Origin: Tetracentron sinense
Lineage: Eukaryota; Streptophyta; Magnoliopsida; Trochodendrales; Trochodendraceae
Length of the DNA: 64,000 nucleotides
Assembly: GCA_015143295.1 (NCBI GenBank)
Contig: CM026567.1
Span: 10,620,416-10,684,415, forward strand
Reading direction: 5' to 3'
The translations under genes and the position numbers were made by a program. The notes below the pieces were generated by a model. It made no database searches and had not been told where the DNA came from. It saw only the letters and a program-made list of their open reading frames with translations. Shown here piece after piece: positions 1 through 10,068 of this stretch. The first letter of the stretch is position 1. The number at the start of each line of letters is the position of its first letter.

Positions 1-2170
1 CAGTAGAATGCCAAGAAGCCTTTGACAGAATAAAACAATATCTCCTCAAACCTCCAGTACTTGTGTCTCCTACACCGGGATGGCCCCTGCTACTCTACAT
101 CTTATTACAAGAAACCTCCATAGGGTACGTCCTAGCATAGCATGACAAGACAGGCAGAAGAGAGCAAGACATCTACTACATCAGTAAGCGCCTGCTAGAA
201 TATTATCTGATCTCCCGGATAGACCCACTCAAGTACTTACTAGAAAAGCCAACCACCACTGGAAGGACTGTTCGGTGGCTTATAATATTGTCTAAATTCA
301 ACATCACATACATAACTCAAAAGTTAATCAAGGGGCAGGCGATTACTGATCACCTTGCCAACAGGCTAGTACAAGACTATGTTTTAGTACATGATCAGTT
401 TTCAGATGAAGCCATCCTATACATAGAAGCGGAAGAGCAAGAGTACTCTGGTTAGGAGTTATACTTTGATGGAGCTGCCAATAGTCATAGGCATGGGGCA
501 GGAGTAGTCTTGATCTCACCTAAAGGAGCACACCTCCCTATTTCAATCAAGCTAAAATTCAGATGCTCAAACAATGAAGCAGAATATGAGGCATGTATAG
601 CCAGATTAAAAGAAGCCCTGAACATCAGAATTAAAGAGGTAGACGTCTACGGTGACTCATCTCTGGTAATCTATCAGGCAGACAAATCTCTGGCCATCCA
701 AGAAGCAAGGCTAGTCGCGTACTTGGCCTACCTCAATCTACTAATCACTTAGTTCAGAAGAATTAGCTTCAGTGACAGGTCTAGGAACCACAATAGGTTC
801 CCTGATGCACTAGTTACTCTCGCTTCCATGGTCTAGATCCCCTCAGGCATCATGCTCTGGTCGATGGAGATTCAACAGTAGGATCAGCCTGCCTACTGCC
901 TTTAGATCGAAGAGGTATCAGACAACAACCTTTGTACGTAGACATCAAGCAATACCTCGAGGATAAGACCTTCCCACTCGATGCTACCAAAACAGACCGC
1001 TGGGTAATCAGAAGACTGGCCATTTAGTTTATCCTTTCAGGGGTAATCTTTTATAAAAGGTTGCCGATCCTACTCTGGCTCAGATGCCTAGATACTAGTG
1101 AAGTAGTATAAGTAGTCGAAGAAGTTCATGGAGGAGTTTGCGGCCCACACATGAATGGGTTGATGCTATCCAAGAAGATACTGAGGCTGGGCTACTACTG
1201 ATCTACAATAGAATCAGACTACTGTAAGCATGTACAGAAATGCCACCAGTGCCAAATCTAAGCCAACAGGGTAAATGCACCGCTAAATAGGCTGCACAAT
1301 CTGACTACTCCTTAGTCATTCTCTGCCTGGGGCATAGACGTAATCGGACCCATAGCTCTGAAAGCATCTAATGGACATCGATTTATCCTGGTTACAATTG
1401 ATTACTTTACAAAATGGATCGAGGTAGCCTCTTATGCCAACGTCATAGCCTCCATGGTTCAGCGTTTTCTGAAAAGGGACATCATCTGCCAATATGGGGT
1501 CCCGTATGAGATTGTAACAGACAATGCTCTCAACTTCTACAACAAGGGGATGAATGATCTCTACCAGAAATTCAAGATCCAACATCACAACTCCACGCCA
1601 TACAAGCCACAGACCAATGGTGCAGTTGAAGCCACTAACAAAAATATGAAGAAAATCATAAAGAAGATGGCTACCAAGTACTCTGCCTGGCATGAGATGC
1701 TCCCATATGCACTCATGGCCTACAGAATGTCCATCCGAACCTCAACTGGGGCAACGCCATTCTCTCTAGCCTATGGTTTAGAAGCAGTTCTCCCCTTCAA
1801 AGTTCAGATTCCATCAGTCCTGGTGTTCACAGAAGCAAAGCTATCAGAAGCAGAATGGGTACAAACCCGATATGAGCAACTGAATCTAATTGAAGACCGG
1901 CTACTAAAAGACATCAATTACTCTTAAGCCTATCAGAGGTATATGGCTAGCGCATTCAACAAGAAAGTCAAGCTGCGAAGCATCGAGATCGGTGACCTGG
2001 TTCTCTAGAAAATGTTGCCAAACTGCACTGACCCAAGGGGCAAGTTCTCTCCCAACTATGAAGGCCCATACATCGTCCAAGACAAATTCTCAAGCGACAC
2101 CCTTCGACTCAGACGTATGGATGATGAAGACCTCCCAGAGCCTGCCAATATAGACAAATTTAAATGATAC
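1..2170 (+). pseudogene. Decayed Ty3 (Tat-type) pol: end of RT, RNase H, integrase
   Basis: Translation in the plus frames gives the end of a reverse transcriptase/RNase H region (1-430), then a second RNase H that starts YFDGAANSHRHGAGVV and contains NNEAEYEA near 570-600, typical of the extra RNase H of Tat-lineage plant Ty3 elements. An integrase follows: GIDVIGPI near 1330, the longest open part at 1454-1927 with YGVPYEIVTDNA and PQTNGAVEATNK, and a C-terminal part to about 2167. The frame is broken by many stops, for example TAG at 138-140 and about 455. Most look like CAG/CAA or TGG changed to TAG/TAA, i.e. C-to-T decay. The start of the element lies outside the window. Lineage is inferred from motifs and could be Athila-like; dead coding status is clear. 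Confidence 0.85.
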
Positions 2171-2225
2171 TACACTTAGGGTCTAGATCAGATAGGTGCA
2201 TTGCACTTTTAGTTTCTCCGGGAAA

Positions 2226-2341
2226 TGACAGGAGGCCATCCTTGGCACACTCCTTATCCCCAGCAAATGTAACCTGTTTACGTATTAATGAAATCCGCTA
2301 GATATTAATGTGACAGGAGGCCATCCTTGGCACACTCCTTT
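2226..2341 (+). repeat. Direct repeat, about 30 bp, two copies
   Basis: The segment beginning TGACAGGAGGCCATCC occurs at about 2226 and again at about 2311, each continuing TTGGCACACTCCTT. The 85-bp offset resembles the period of the tandem repeat at 4005-4510, but the sequences are unrelated. Function unknown. Confidence 0.8.
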
Positions 2342-4004
2342 TCCTGAACTACGTCATGACCTGATCCTGCAAAGTGTACGTAGGCAACCTGACAAATCAG
2401 GTACGGTCACACAAAAAGGAGATCATGCCTCCCCTTACTCTCCTCGATGAAATCAACTCCTCCCTAGAAGAGCACATACCCCCTGACTCCCCCGAACAGA
2501 GTCAAGTTACCCCAGTGGAATCAAAGCCTCTCTAAAAACCTCTCCCCCAAAGTCCAGTGAAGCAGAAATCCTCTCAACTTCTCAACGAGTCGACTCTCAA
2601 AGGTACAAAGTTTTCATTAAAGGGAAATCCCAAAATAGAAGTCGAAACATTTTCAAAAGCCAGAGACTCCCCACAAAGACAATCTCTCCAGACTCTTTCC
2701 CCAGTAGAAAAATCTTTCAGGGACAACCTCGCCTGAAAAGCAATCTCCAAACAAAGGCAACCTCTCTATCCTCAGCACAGACAACCTCTCTTACCCTCCT
2801 CGGCAGAGACAACCTCTCTCGAATTCCCCAGCGGACCCCCAAATAAAAAAAAACACTGGGAGAAGCCCCCGAGAGAGTGAAAATCAACTATGACAAAGCA
2901 AACCTCCAAGGGAGAGTAAATCAACTATGACAGGAGAAATCCCAGGGTGTCCCAAACTTCGGTCCCCTGGCTTACATTTCATCCTACTCTAAGTCTTTCT
3001 AGATCCTCTAGAAACTACGAGTGCAAGTGCAATATTACATCTACATTCTCAGTGGAAATCTAGTCTCTACAAATCCCCAGAGGAGCGCCATTCAGGGCAA
3101 TAACGGGAGATGACCAATTTTCCCTAACAATTCGCGGGCATGAGTGAAAACTGGCAATAGCCTCATTGCATAAAAATTACGTGACCCTAGACCTAGTCTT
3201 GCGACTAGGGGCAAAACAGGGACAAAAACTAACTAGCTTTGCAGGCATGAGGAATCCAGCAAAGGCCTCATCGTGAAAACATTATGCAAACCACATGACT
3301 TGGTTATTCCAAGGATAAAAAATGGAGAAAAGCTGAAGAGCAGTTTGACAATAGAATCCGGTAGCAGTCAGTCTAGCCAGATGAATCCCTTGTAGCAGTT
3401 CCCAGTAGATGAAACTGAGAAATAGATTTTCAGGCAGTAGTCTCCCGTATAGGCCACAACGCCCCAAGCAGATAGTTATCAGCCTTCAACAAGGATATCT
3501 TTAGCTAAAGTCTGGTCTCTAGCCAATAGATCCCCAGTAGCGATCTACAACGGTGTCACATTCCTCAACGGATCTCCAGAAGAAGCTTCCTACTACTCTC
3601 TACAAGCACTCTCCCTAATAAGAGATTATAAGCATCCAATTTGATCCCCAGCAAGCTTCTCCCTAGCCAGAGTCGAATATTCGACAGTAGCAACATCCTC
3701 GGTGGTGACAAAACCTCTTCTGGGTCATACTCCACTCTCCGAGAGTGAAAGACAGATTACAAAATCCCCAAGCCTTGAGAAAGGAAATTCCTGGCAAATC
3801 TAAAAAGCTAAGCTAAGCTTTTTGTCTATCAAAATCAAAAATATTTGCAAAAGTCTAACACTTTTCTAAAAATGTTTCCAAAGCTATACCATTCGGTATC
3901 CAGACCGGGTCATACCAGCCTGCACTGAGCAACCCCGGTAAGATAAAAGCAGAAGAAGTTGACACCATGCATCCTCGTAAGTCGTAATCAGTAGAGTCAT
4001 GGGA

Positions 4005-4510
4005 ATGCATCCGCGCCTTTTTCCCCTGCATGACATCTCTGCATAGCATCACATCCCGTGTATATTCGACATCATGTGTGCTCCTTGACAATCTCATCAT
4101 ACTATAGTATTACCTCCTGCATGTCACCTCTTCGACACCCCTTGTGTCTTTGACATCTTGTGTGCTCCTTGGTAATCTCGTTATACTACAGTATTACCTC
4201 CTACATGTCACCTCTTCGACAACCCGTGAATCCAGGACATCCTATGTGCTCCTTGACAATCTCATCATACTGTAGCATTACCTCCTGCATTCAACCCTTT
4301 CGACACCCTCGTGTGTCCTCGACATCCTGTATGCTCCTTGGCAATCTCACCATACCACAGCATTACCTCTTGGATGTCACCCTGTAGACACCCCCACGTG
4401 TCATCGACATCCTATATGCTGCTTAACAATTTGGTCATACCACAGTATTACCTCCGGCATGTCACTTCTTTTTGACACCCCCGTGTGTCTTCGGCATCCA
4501 AGGTGAGCAT
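4005..4510 (+). repeat. Diverged 84-85 bp tandem repeat
   Basis: The phrase CTCCTTGACAATCTC and its variants recurs at 4081, 4165, 4249, 4334 and 4419, a spacing of 84-85 bp, with degraded copies on both sides. Each unit also carries a GACACC..GTGT segment and CATACTAYAGTATTACCTCC. Tandem minisatellites after pol are common in Tat/Ogre elements. No coding role is seen. Confidence 0.85.
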
Positions 4511-4879
4511 CAATATAACACACTTTGTCGGCACCTTGCATGTCCAACACCTCTTGCGTTTTTGACACCCCGTGTGTTCGGTCGATTCAGTTAATATCCC
4601 TTAGGAAACACCGTTTCGATCAACCCCCTCCGCTGCTTCTGAGCAACACCTTCTTCTAGCAGTGCCTCCGGGCTATGCCATCCTTGCATCCATCAATCCC
4701 CAGTGAGTAGACTGAGCTACTCGCTCTCCCCAGCAGTGGCTGTACTGCTACATTGTGCCCACTATTTGAACTACATGCATACATGTCATCATACCACATC
4801 CCTAAGATCCGAGCTCGGTGTGAAAATAAGATGATTCCAGTCTTTGCCGTTCAAGTTGCCAACCTTGGCACTCTCCAAC

Positions 4880-4892
4880 AAAGAGGGGCAAT
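4880..4892 (+). promoter_or_regulatory. Polypurine tract of the Tat element
   Basis: AAAGAGGGGCA followed by ATTATAAGCACC fits a polypurine tract directly before a 3' LTR. The LTR start appears decayed from TGTAAGC to TATAAGC, a G-to-A change. Inferred from position and composition. Confidence 0.5.
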
Positions 4893-5896
4893 TATAAGCA
4901 CCCTATTTTTACACCCCTATCTAACCATGGTTACCCCCAGTTGAGTCCCCCAAACCCTAGCTAAGCCTCTAGTTAGTCTTAGGCCTCACCCTAAGTCAAA
5001 CACTAGAAAACCATAGTACCAAACCCTAGGTAAACCCTAGGATCCAACCCTAGTTAAACCCTAGTGCAAAACCTAAGTCAAAACCATGGCCCCTATGGCC
5101 TAAACCTTGGTTTGGGCCCATAAAGCCCAAGAAACCCTAAAGCCTAACTCCCTTACCTGAGTGAGCATGGACCTGGCCCAAAATTTTCAAATTTTCAAAT
5201 TGGCAATAGATGATCTACCGTCAATCAAAACTTTGTCTGTTTTAACAATGGCGGTGGACCATCTACTGTCATTGTTGAAGTTCCCAGTTTGCAGCACTGC
5301 GCATACCTCCTGCACACTCTACCTTCACCTCACCGCCCTCACTCGACCTCCACCAGGTCTAACCACCTTCCCAGCCTTCCCCTAAATCCCAATTAGGTCC
5401 CAAGCCTTCCTTCTAACAACTATTGCTACATAACCCCCTGAGAACCCTCTTAGAACTCCTCTAAGCACTCCAGGGATCACCCATAGCTTCCCCAGCTACT
5501 ACAACACCATCACTGTAGCACCACCACCACTGTTACAGGCTTCCACCACTCTGGAAAAGGTAGAGCAGGGTAGGGCCCTGCCCCTCTTCCTTTTATTTTT
5601 CTTTTTATTGAATCCTCTGTGAGCCCCTAGTCATTTCCCGGGGAACTTGTTACTTCCTTGGTATTATTTGGTTATTGAAACCCAATACAGGGTTTTCATC
5701 TACCTTGATTGTAGGTGTGGTGAACCCCTATGGGTATAGCACTCTTCACTAAGCTCCAACAGCACCTTAGCCATTTCTGGGGGTCCCTTTGTTCATGAGG
5801 GAACCCCTGGTTACCCATGAGCACAACCCAGTGGGTACATTTCTGGTTTTCAAAAACCCAAGGAATGGCGGTAAACTCAGTACCGCCATTCCTGCT
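4893..5896 (+). repeat. First part of Tat 3' LTR, interrupted by element A
   Basis: Starts after the polypurine tract. It contains many AACCCTAG/AACCCTAR runs (4960-5080) and short inverted motifs such as AATGGCGGT...ACCGCCATT near 5864-5890. The sequence stops where LTR A begins at 5897, with flanking bases CTGCT. Its continuation seems to lie inverted at 40242-40471, which has the same GAATGGCGGTAGATGAT-type motif and the flank GGCAG, the complement of CTGCC. No gene is visible; small frames are chance. Confidence 0.5.
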
Positions 5897-6109
5897 TGTA
5901 GAGCCCCGGACCTTTTCACATTTAATGCATGACACTTTCGTTGCCATTTTGCCTTTAAAGAGGTATAATTAATAAATAAGGAAGAAATTGAAAATTCTGA
6001 AATGTCAGAAATGTTCATTTTCGAAGTACGAACCCAACGCAAGTTGAATCGTCAAAATCGGACGAACGAGTCAAAAGTTATGGCCAAAACAGTTTGGACC
6101 TGCAGACTA

Positions 6110-6291
6110 CGATCGCTCGGTCCATGGAGCGATCGATCGGTCCAAAACCGATCGCTTGGTAGCTATCGACTGGTCAAGATTTTTGTATGGGGAAATTTTC
6201 CAGAGAGTTGATTTTTGGTCGAGAGCTCGGTCAACAAACCGATCGCTCGGTAGGCAACCGATCGATCGGTCATTAACACCGATCGCTCGGT
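6110..6291 (+). promoter_or_regulatory. CGATCG palindrome cluster in LTR A (5' LTR)
   Basis: About seven copies of CCGATCGATCGGT or CCGATCGCTCGGT, some degraded, surround a core near 6185-6210 containing TATGGGGAAATTTTCC. A TTAAGAGTTTAACCC stretch lies about 65 bp downstream. The same layout is found in every long LTR here and in the SIRE-type LTR at 21570-21753. Promoter-proximal function is inferred from position. Confidence 0.7.
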
Positions 6292-7212
6292 ACTCGCGTT
6301 TTTGCAGAAATTTCAGTAAGGGTATTATGGTCTTTTAGTCGGTTCACTCTTACCTTAAGAGTTTAACCCGAGCCTTTAGGGCTTCATTTCGACACTTAGA
6401 GAGATTGGGAGATAAGAAGAGTGGAGAGGGCGATTCCTAAACCTAGGGTTTCTATTTTTGGAGAGAAATCAAGGGGTTTGTGAACCCACACTCAACTCAA
6501 GCCCATTTTTCTTCAAGATCAAGGCACAAGCTCGTGAGGAGCATCTCCTCAAGCTAGGGCAGCAACTCACGGCCGTTTTTGGAAGGGGATTTCTTCCTCA
6601 CTTGATCAAGGTCAGTACTTCTTGCTACCCTCCTAGTTATAGTTCCTTCTTTTACTTTATTTCTCTTTGTTTTCCTTCATTTACACATGTGCTATGAGAT
6701 GGATGGGTGTGAATGGTGAATGGAGACAGAATTGACGATTGGATGCCGTGTGAAATGATGTGATGAATGAAATGAGGAGGGCATTGTATCCATAATGAAC
6801 GGACATGTATGATGTGAGCATAACCCACCTAGAAAATCATGATTTAGGTTTAAATGAATAATGTATAATGAACACACCATGTTTGATGAAATGCCAAAGT
6901 GAATAAAGTGAGTTGTAAATTAGGAAATGCATGCCTAATAAATTATGGATATTGCTAGGGCCTATGATAGTGTGTTTTCTTGCTTTCCCTAAATGATGTG
7001 AATATTACATTGCTCAATCATTGATGTTATATGTGTTGTGAATTACCCAAATGTCATATTTAAATTTAAATGCAAGTATGTACACGATTCCCACGAGCAC
7101 GGCATGCATGACATGATTTACCGAGGTTTTCAAGAACATGGTTAGAGGTGGGACATATCCTACGATATGTTTTACCTCGCTTTTCACAAGAAAACAAGAA
7201 CCAACATTCCAC

Positions 7213-7350
7213 GAGGGGTCTCCCCTCACTCACAAGTGCATATCATGAAGAAGGGCCTCCCTTCCCTCGCAAGTACATACATATCATGAAGAAGGGTCTC
7301 CCTTCCCTCTCAAGTGCATTGCATAAAGAAGGGTCTCCCTTCCCTCTCAA
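7213..7350 (+). repeat. Hairpin array in LTR A
   Basis: Four units each hold a short perfect hairpin: GAGGGG-TCT-CCCCTC at 7213-7227, then GAAGGG-CCT-CCCTTC once and GAAGGG-TCT-CCCTTC twice, ending at 7342. The stems separate ATCATGAA/TCAAGTGCAT spacers. The first unit differs from the rest by a paired change (A-T to G-C), so pairing is kept. Confidence 0.85.
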
Positions 7351-7729
7351 GGCATCTCTCAAGCGCATCTCACAAGGATATCTCACAAGTGTATCTCACA
7401 AGTTACATGATCACAAGCAAGCATGCATGACATGCATGACATGACACGTACGACATGCTTGACAAGATCAAGCAAGACAAACACGACAAGCTTTCAAGTA
7501 CGAAAAGATATTTCAAGCCAAGTCAAGTGCATGATGTTTTCAAGAGGTTTTATCAGCTTTCTACGAAATACAAGCATGATTATAAATTGCTTTACTTCCT
7601 TGTATGATATGAATTGTTTCCGTCTAACATATATGAATTGCTCTTGATTTATGTATTGCCATTTTTATGCTATGACTATTGGTTAGTATTTGGTACCCGC
7701 TGAGTATTCCATGCTCAGCCGTACTTCTT

Positions 7730-7849
7730 ATGTCGGCAAGTTCTGAGGGAGCTGCTGCTCCATTTGATGTTTGTGCTCCTGGTCCATGGGTGGAGGAGGA
7801 GTATGTTGAGAAGCCTTTGGAGGAACCTCCCGTAGAGGGTTATCAGTAG
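7730..7849 (+). CDS. Conserved LTR small ORF, family A type (39 aa)
   Basis: ATG begins ten bases after a GCTGAG-N9-CTCAGC stem-loop. The peptide starts MSASSEGAAAPFDVC, has the core APGPWVEEEYVE and ends EGYQ with TAG. The other A-family copies (31437-31556, 40762-40881, 57348-57467) have the same length and stop, with MSAG at the start. Families B and C carry the same start and core with different tails and many synonymous changes, which suggests protein-level constraint. The peptide is acidic, with no signal peptide or membrane segment. It lies in the LTR, so it would sit in the leader of the element's RNA and in its 3' end. Function unknown; a regulatory upstream ORF or an acidic activator-like peptide are guesses. 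Confidence 0.55.
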   Translation: MSASSEGAAAPFDVCAPGPWVEEEYVEKPLEEPPVEGYQ

Positions 7850-8143
7850 GCGGTGTTAGATTCTGAGTGGATTAGCTGTGGGTGAGCATGAGTGATTATA
7901 TCCATGTATTTTGGCGGGCATGTCCGCACTTTCTTTGTTTTAATTTCTTTATATTAAACTTGGACCATGTGTATATACTTAGAGGTTGTTAGACTTCCGC
8001 TGTGCTTTATGGTTATGTTTCCACTATAATGTCCTCTATTGTATATGCTCTGTGGGTTTTGCAGGTTGGTTGTCAAGCAAGTCATGATTAGTCGTCCAAA
8101 GTTCACTCTAACTCCTAGGGTGGGTTTTGGGTCTCGACAGAAG

Positions 8144-8155
8144 TGGTATCAAAGC
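8144..8155 (+). promoter_or_regulatory. Primer binding site (tRNA-Met type)
   Basis: TGGTATCAAAGC lies four bases after the 5' LTR end. It matches the usual plant tRNA-iMet complement TGGTATCAGAGC except for one G-to-A change. This fixes the 5' LTR and the direction of element A. Confidence 0.85.
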
Positions 8156-8373
8156 TTAGGTGTAGCATCCCGGACTTTTTCATCCTTAATGAATTGCACC
8201 TTCGTAGTTAATTGGCCGTTTTTTTAGTCTAATTAATAAATAAGGGAGAAATTGGAAATTCCGAAACATCAGAAATGTTCATTTTCGAAAGACGGATCCA
8301 ACGCAAGTTGAATCGTCGAAATCCGACGAGCGAGTCAAAAGATATGGTCAAAACAGTCCAGACATACAGAGCA

Positions 8374-8542
8374 CCGATCGCTCGGTCCAGTCAGCGATCG
8401 ATTGATCGGTAGCTATCGCACGATCAGAAATTTTGTATGGGGAAATTTTCCAGAGAGTGAGTTTTTGACCGGTCGATCGGTCATAAACAACGATCGCTCG
8501 GTAGGCAACCGATCGATCGGTCATAACCACCGATCGCTCGGT
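8374..8542 (+). promoter_or_regulatory. CGATCG palindrome cluster in solo LTR B
   Basis: Boxes of CCGATCGATCGGT/CCGATCGCTCGGT flank a TATGGGGAAATTTTCC core, as in LTR A. One box has decayed to CGATTGATCGGT. A CCCATAAGGG segment lies downstream and may serve as a TATA-like element (inferred). Confidence 0.7.
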
Positions 8543-9375
8543 CTTCGCGTTTTTGCAGAAATTTCAGTAAGGGTGTTTTCGTCTTTTGGGTGTTAAACCC
8601 TTACCCATAAGGGTTTGCTCGACCCTTTGAGCCCTCATTCACAACCCTTAGACATTTTGAGAGCTAGAGAGTGAGAAGAAGAGGGTTTTGACCTAGGGTT
8701 TCCATTGAGGAAGAAATCAAAGGGGTGGACCATCCTGGGTTGTCCTCAAACTTGGATTTGCTTCAAGTTCAAGGCTTGGATTCTCCAAATCCAACCTCAA
8801 GCTCGTGTGGAGTACCTCTTCCAAGCTAGGGCAGCGTTTCTACATCATCCTCAAGGATTTTCTTTCCATTTTCAAGGTTAGTACACTCTTCCTAGTTACT
8901 TTGGTAATAACCTAGGATTTTTCTAAGTAAATATGTATTAGATCTTCCCCATTGCTCCCTTCTGTTGGTATATGCTAAATCCCTAAAACATAAACAAGAT
9001 AATACAAACAAATGGTGGAATGTATGAATGGATGAGGAGTGGAGGCGATTGGATGCCATGTTGTGATGTGTTGAATGATGAGAAAAATGGTGGAAGGGCA
9101 TATTACGCATAATGAACACACCCCAAGTGTTTGATGAAATGTTCGAATGAGAAAATATGAAATAACTAAAGGTAAAAAGGTTGAATACCACATGTTTGAT
9201 AGAATGCATGAATAAACTAAGATTTGAAAGCATGAGTCACATAAATGTCCCCCATTTGGCAAGTTGTATGCATGTGTTTATTTCGCTTCTTAAATTCTCA
9301 TGTGAGTTGGAAATTGTTAAAATGCTATATGTCATCATAATTTCACGATTGCTATGCACGAGCACATATGTAGAT

Positions 9376-9851
9376 GGAGGATATTGTCAAGAAGGTTGGT
9401 AGCCCAGGATTATGTGGGTGCTAACCTCTGGCTCATAAGAAACGTATTGCATTGTCAAGGGGGTTGGTAGCCCAGGGATCATGCGGGTACTAACCCCTGG
9501 CTCATAAGAAAGGACTCGGAAATGTTGCACTGTCAAGGAGGTTGGTAGCCCCGGTTAAGGGTGCTAACCTCTGGCTCATAAGAAAGGAAATAGTATTGTC
9601 AAGAAGGTTGGTAGCCCCGGTTAAGGGTGCTAACCTCTGGCTCATAAGTAAGGTATCCTACTGTCAAGGAGGCTGGTAGCCCAGGGATGTGCGGGTGCTA
9701 GCCTCTGGCTCATAAGAAGTGTATTGTACTGTCAAGGGGGTTGGTAGCCCAGGGATGTGCGGGTGCTAACCCCTGGCTCATAAGAAAGGTATTGTACTGT
9801 CAAGGAGGTTGGTAGCCCAGGGATATGCGGGTGCTAACCTCTGGCTCATAA
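9376..9851 (+). repeat. Seven-unit hairpin array in solo LTR B
   Basis: Units of 65-80 bp carry AAGGAGGTTGGTAGCCC, a variable loop and GGGTGCTAACCTCTGGCTC. The two halves pair: GAGGTT with AACCTC, AGC with GCT, CC with GG. Where the left arm reads GGGGTT the right reads AACCCC (units 2 and 6), and where it reads GGCTGG the right reads CTAGCC (unit 5). All seven units keep pairing at the variable sites. Confidence 0.85.
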
Positions 9852-10068
9852 GAAATATTAAAAGGAGAACTCAAAGAGGAATTGTATGATGCATAGATAT
9901 GTTTTAGTTTCATAATAATTATGACTTGATAAAATGTTTATGTATAAGGTTGCTAGAAATGATTATGAACTATACTCCTCCCATTTCTTGTATATGATGT
10001 TGTTCGTTATTACCATTGTTAGTTAGGGGCTTGTACTCGCTGAGTATTCCATGCTCAGCCGTACTTTC

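Larger units (their letters stand above)
2171..4879 (+). other. Non-coding region between Tat pol and its 3' LTR
   Basis: No convincing coding region is seen. Tat-lineage elements usually have a long stretch between integrase and the 3' LTR, and position fits that. It holds CT-rich stretches near 2440-2840 with recurring ACAACCTCTC, a 30-bp direct repeat near 2226 and 2311, and an 84-bp tandem repeat near 4005-4510. Small open frames here (for example 4160-4387) are by-products of the tandem repeat. Confidence 0.55.
5897..8139 (+). repeat. LTR A, 5' LTR of plus-strand element A (2243 bp)
   Basis: Begins TGTAGAGCCCCGGACC and ends GGGTCTCGACA, with the primer site four bases further on. The internal order is a palindrome cluster (6110-6291), conserved AAGCTCGTGAGGAG..AAGCTAGGGCAGC (6527-6562), a GAAGGG hairpin array (7213-7350), a GCTGAG/CTCAGC stem-loop (7699-7719) and a small ORF (7730-7849). 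It is close in sequence to the 3' LTR of the minus copy at 40472-55790. The left flank CTGCT matches the complement of that copy's flank (GGCAG) except for one C/T difference. Confidence 0.9.

Noticed and set aside
5010..5080. Telomere-like AACCCTAG runs (also TTAGGGTTAGGG near 55146)
   Set aside because: Irregular spacing and few units; inside Tat LTR and CACTA sequence, not interstitial telomere arrays.
6458..6697. 79-aa frame MERNQGVCEPTLN... in LTR A (twin at 41877-42116)
   Set aside because: Open in close A copies only. The corresponding B and C segments share DNA blocks but not this frame, so no protein constraint is visible.
8892..9262. Minus-strand frames of 95-113 aa in LTR B (repeated at 16334-16641 and 33813-34121)
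   Set aside because: Recurs only because LTR B recurs; histidine/serine-rich low-complexity translation of ATGGA/ATGAATG-type repeats, no family resemblance.
9376..9851. Possible tRNA-like or satellite array
   Set aside because: Units lack tRNA features (no acceptor or T-loop consensus) and always lie inside LTR B/C, so they belong to the LTR.
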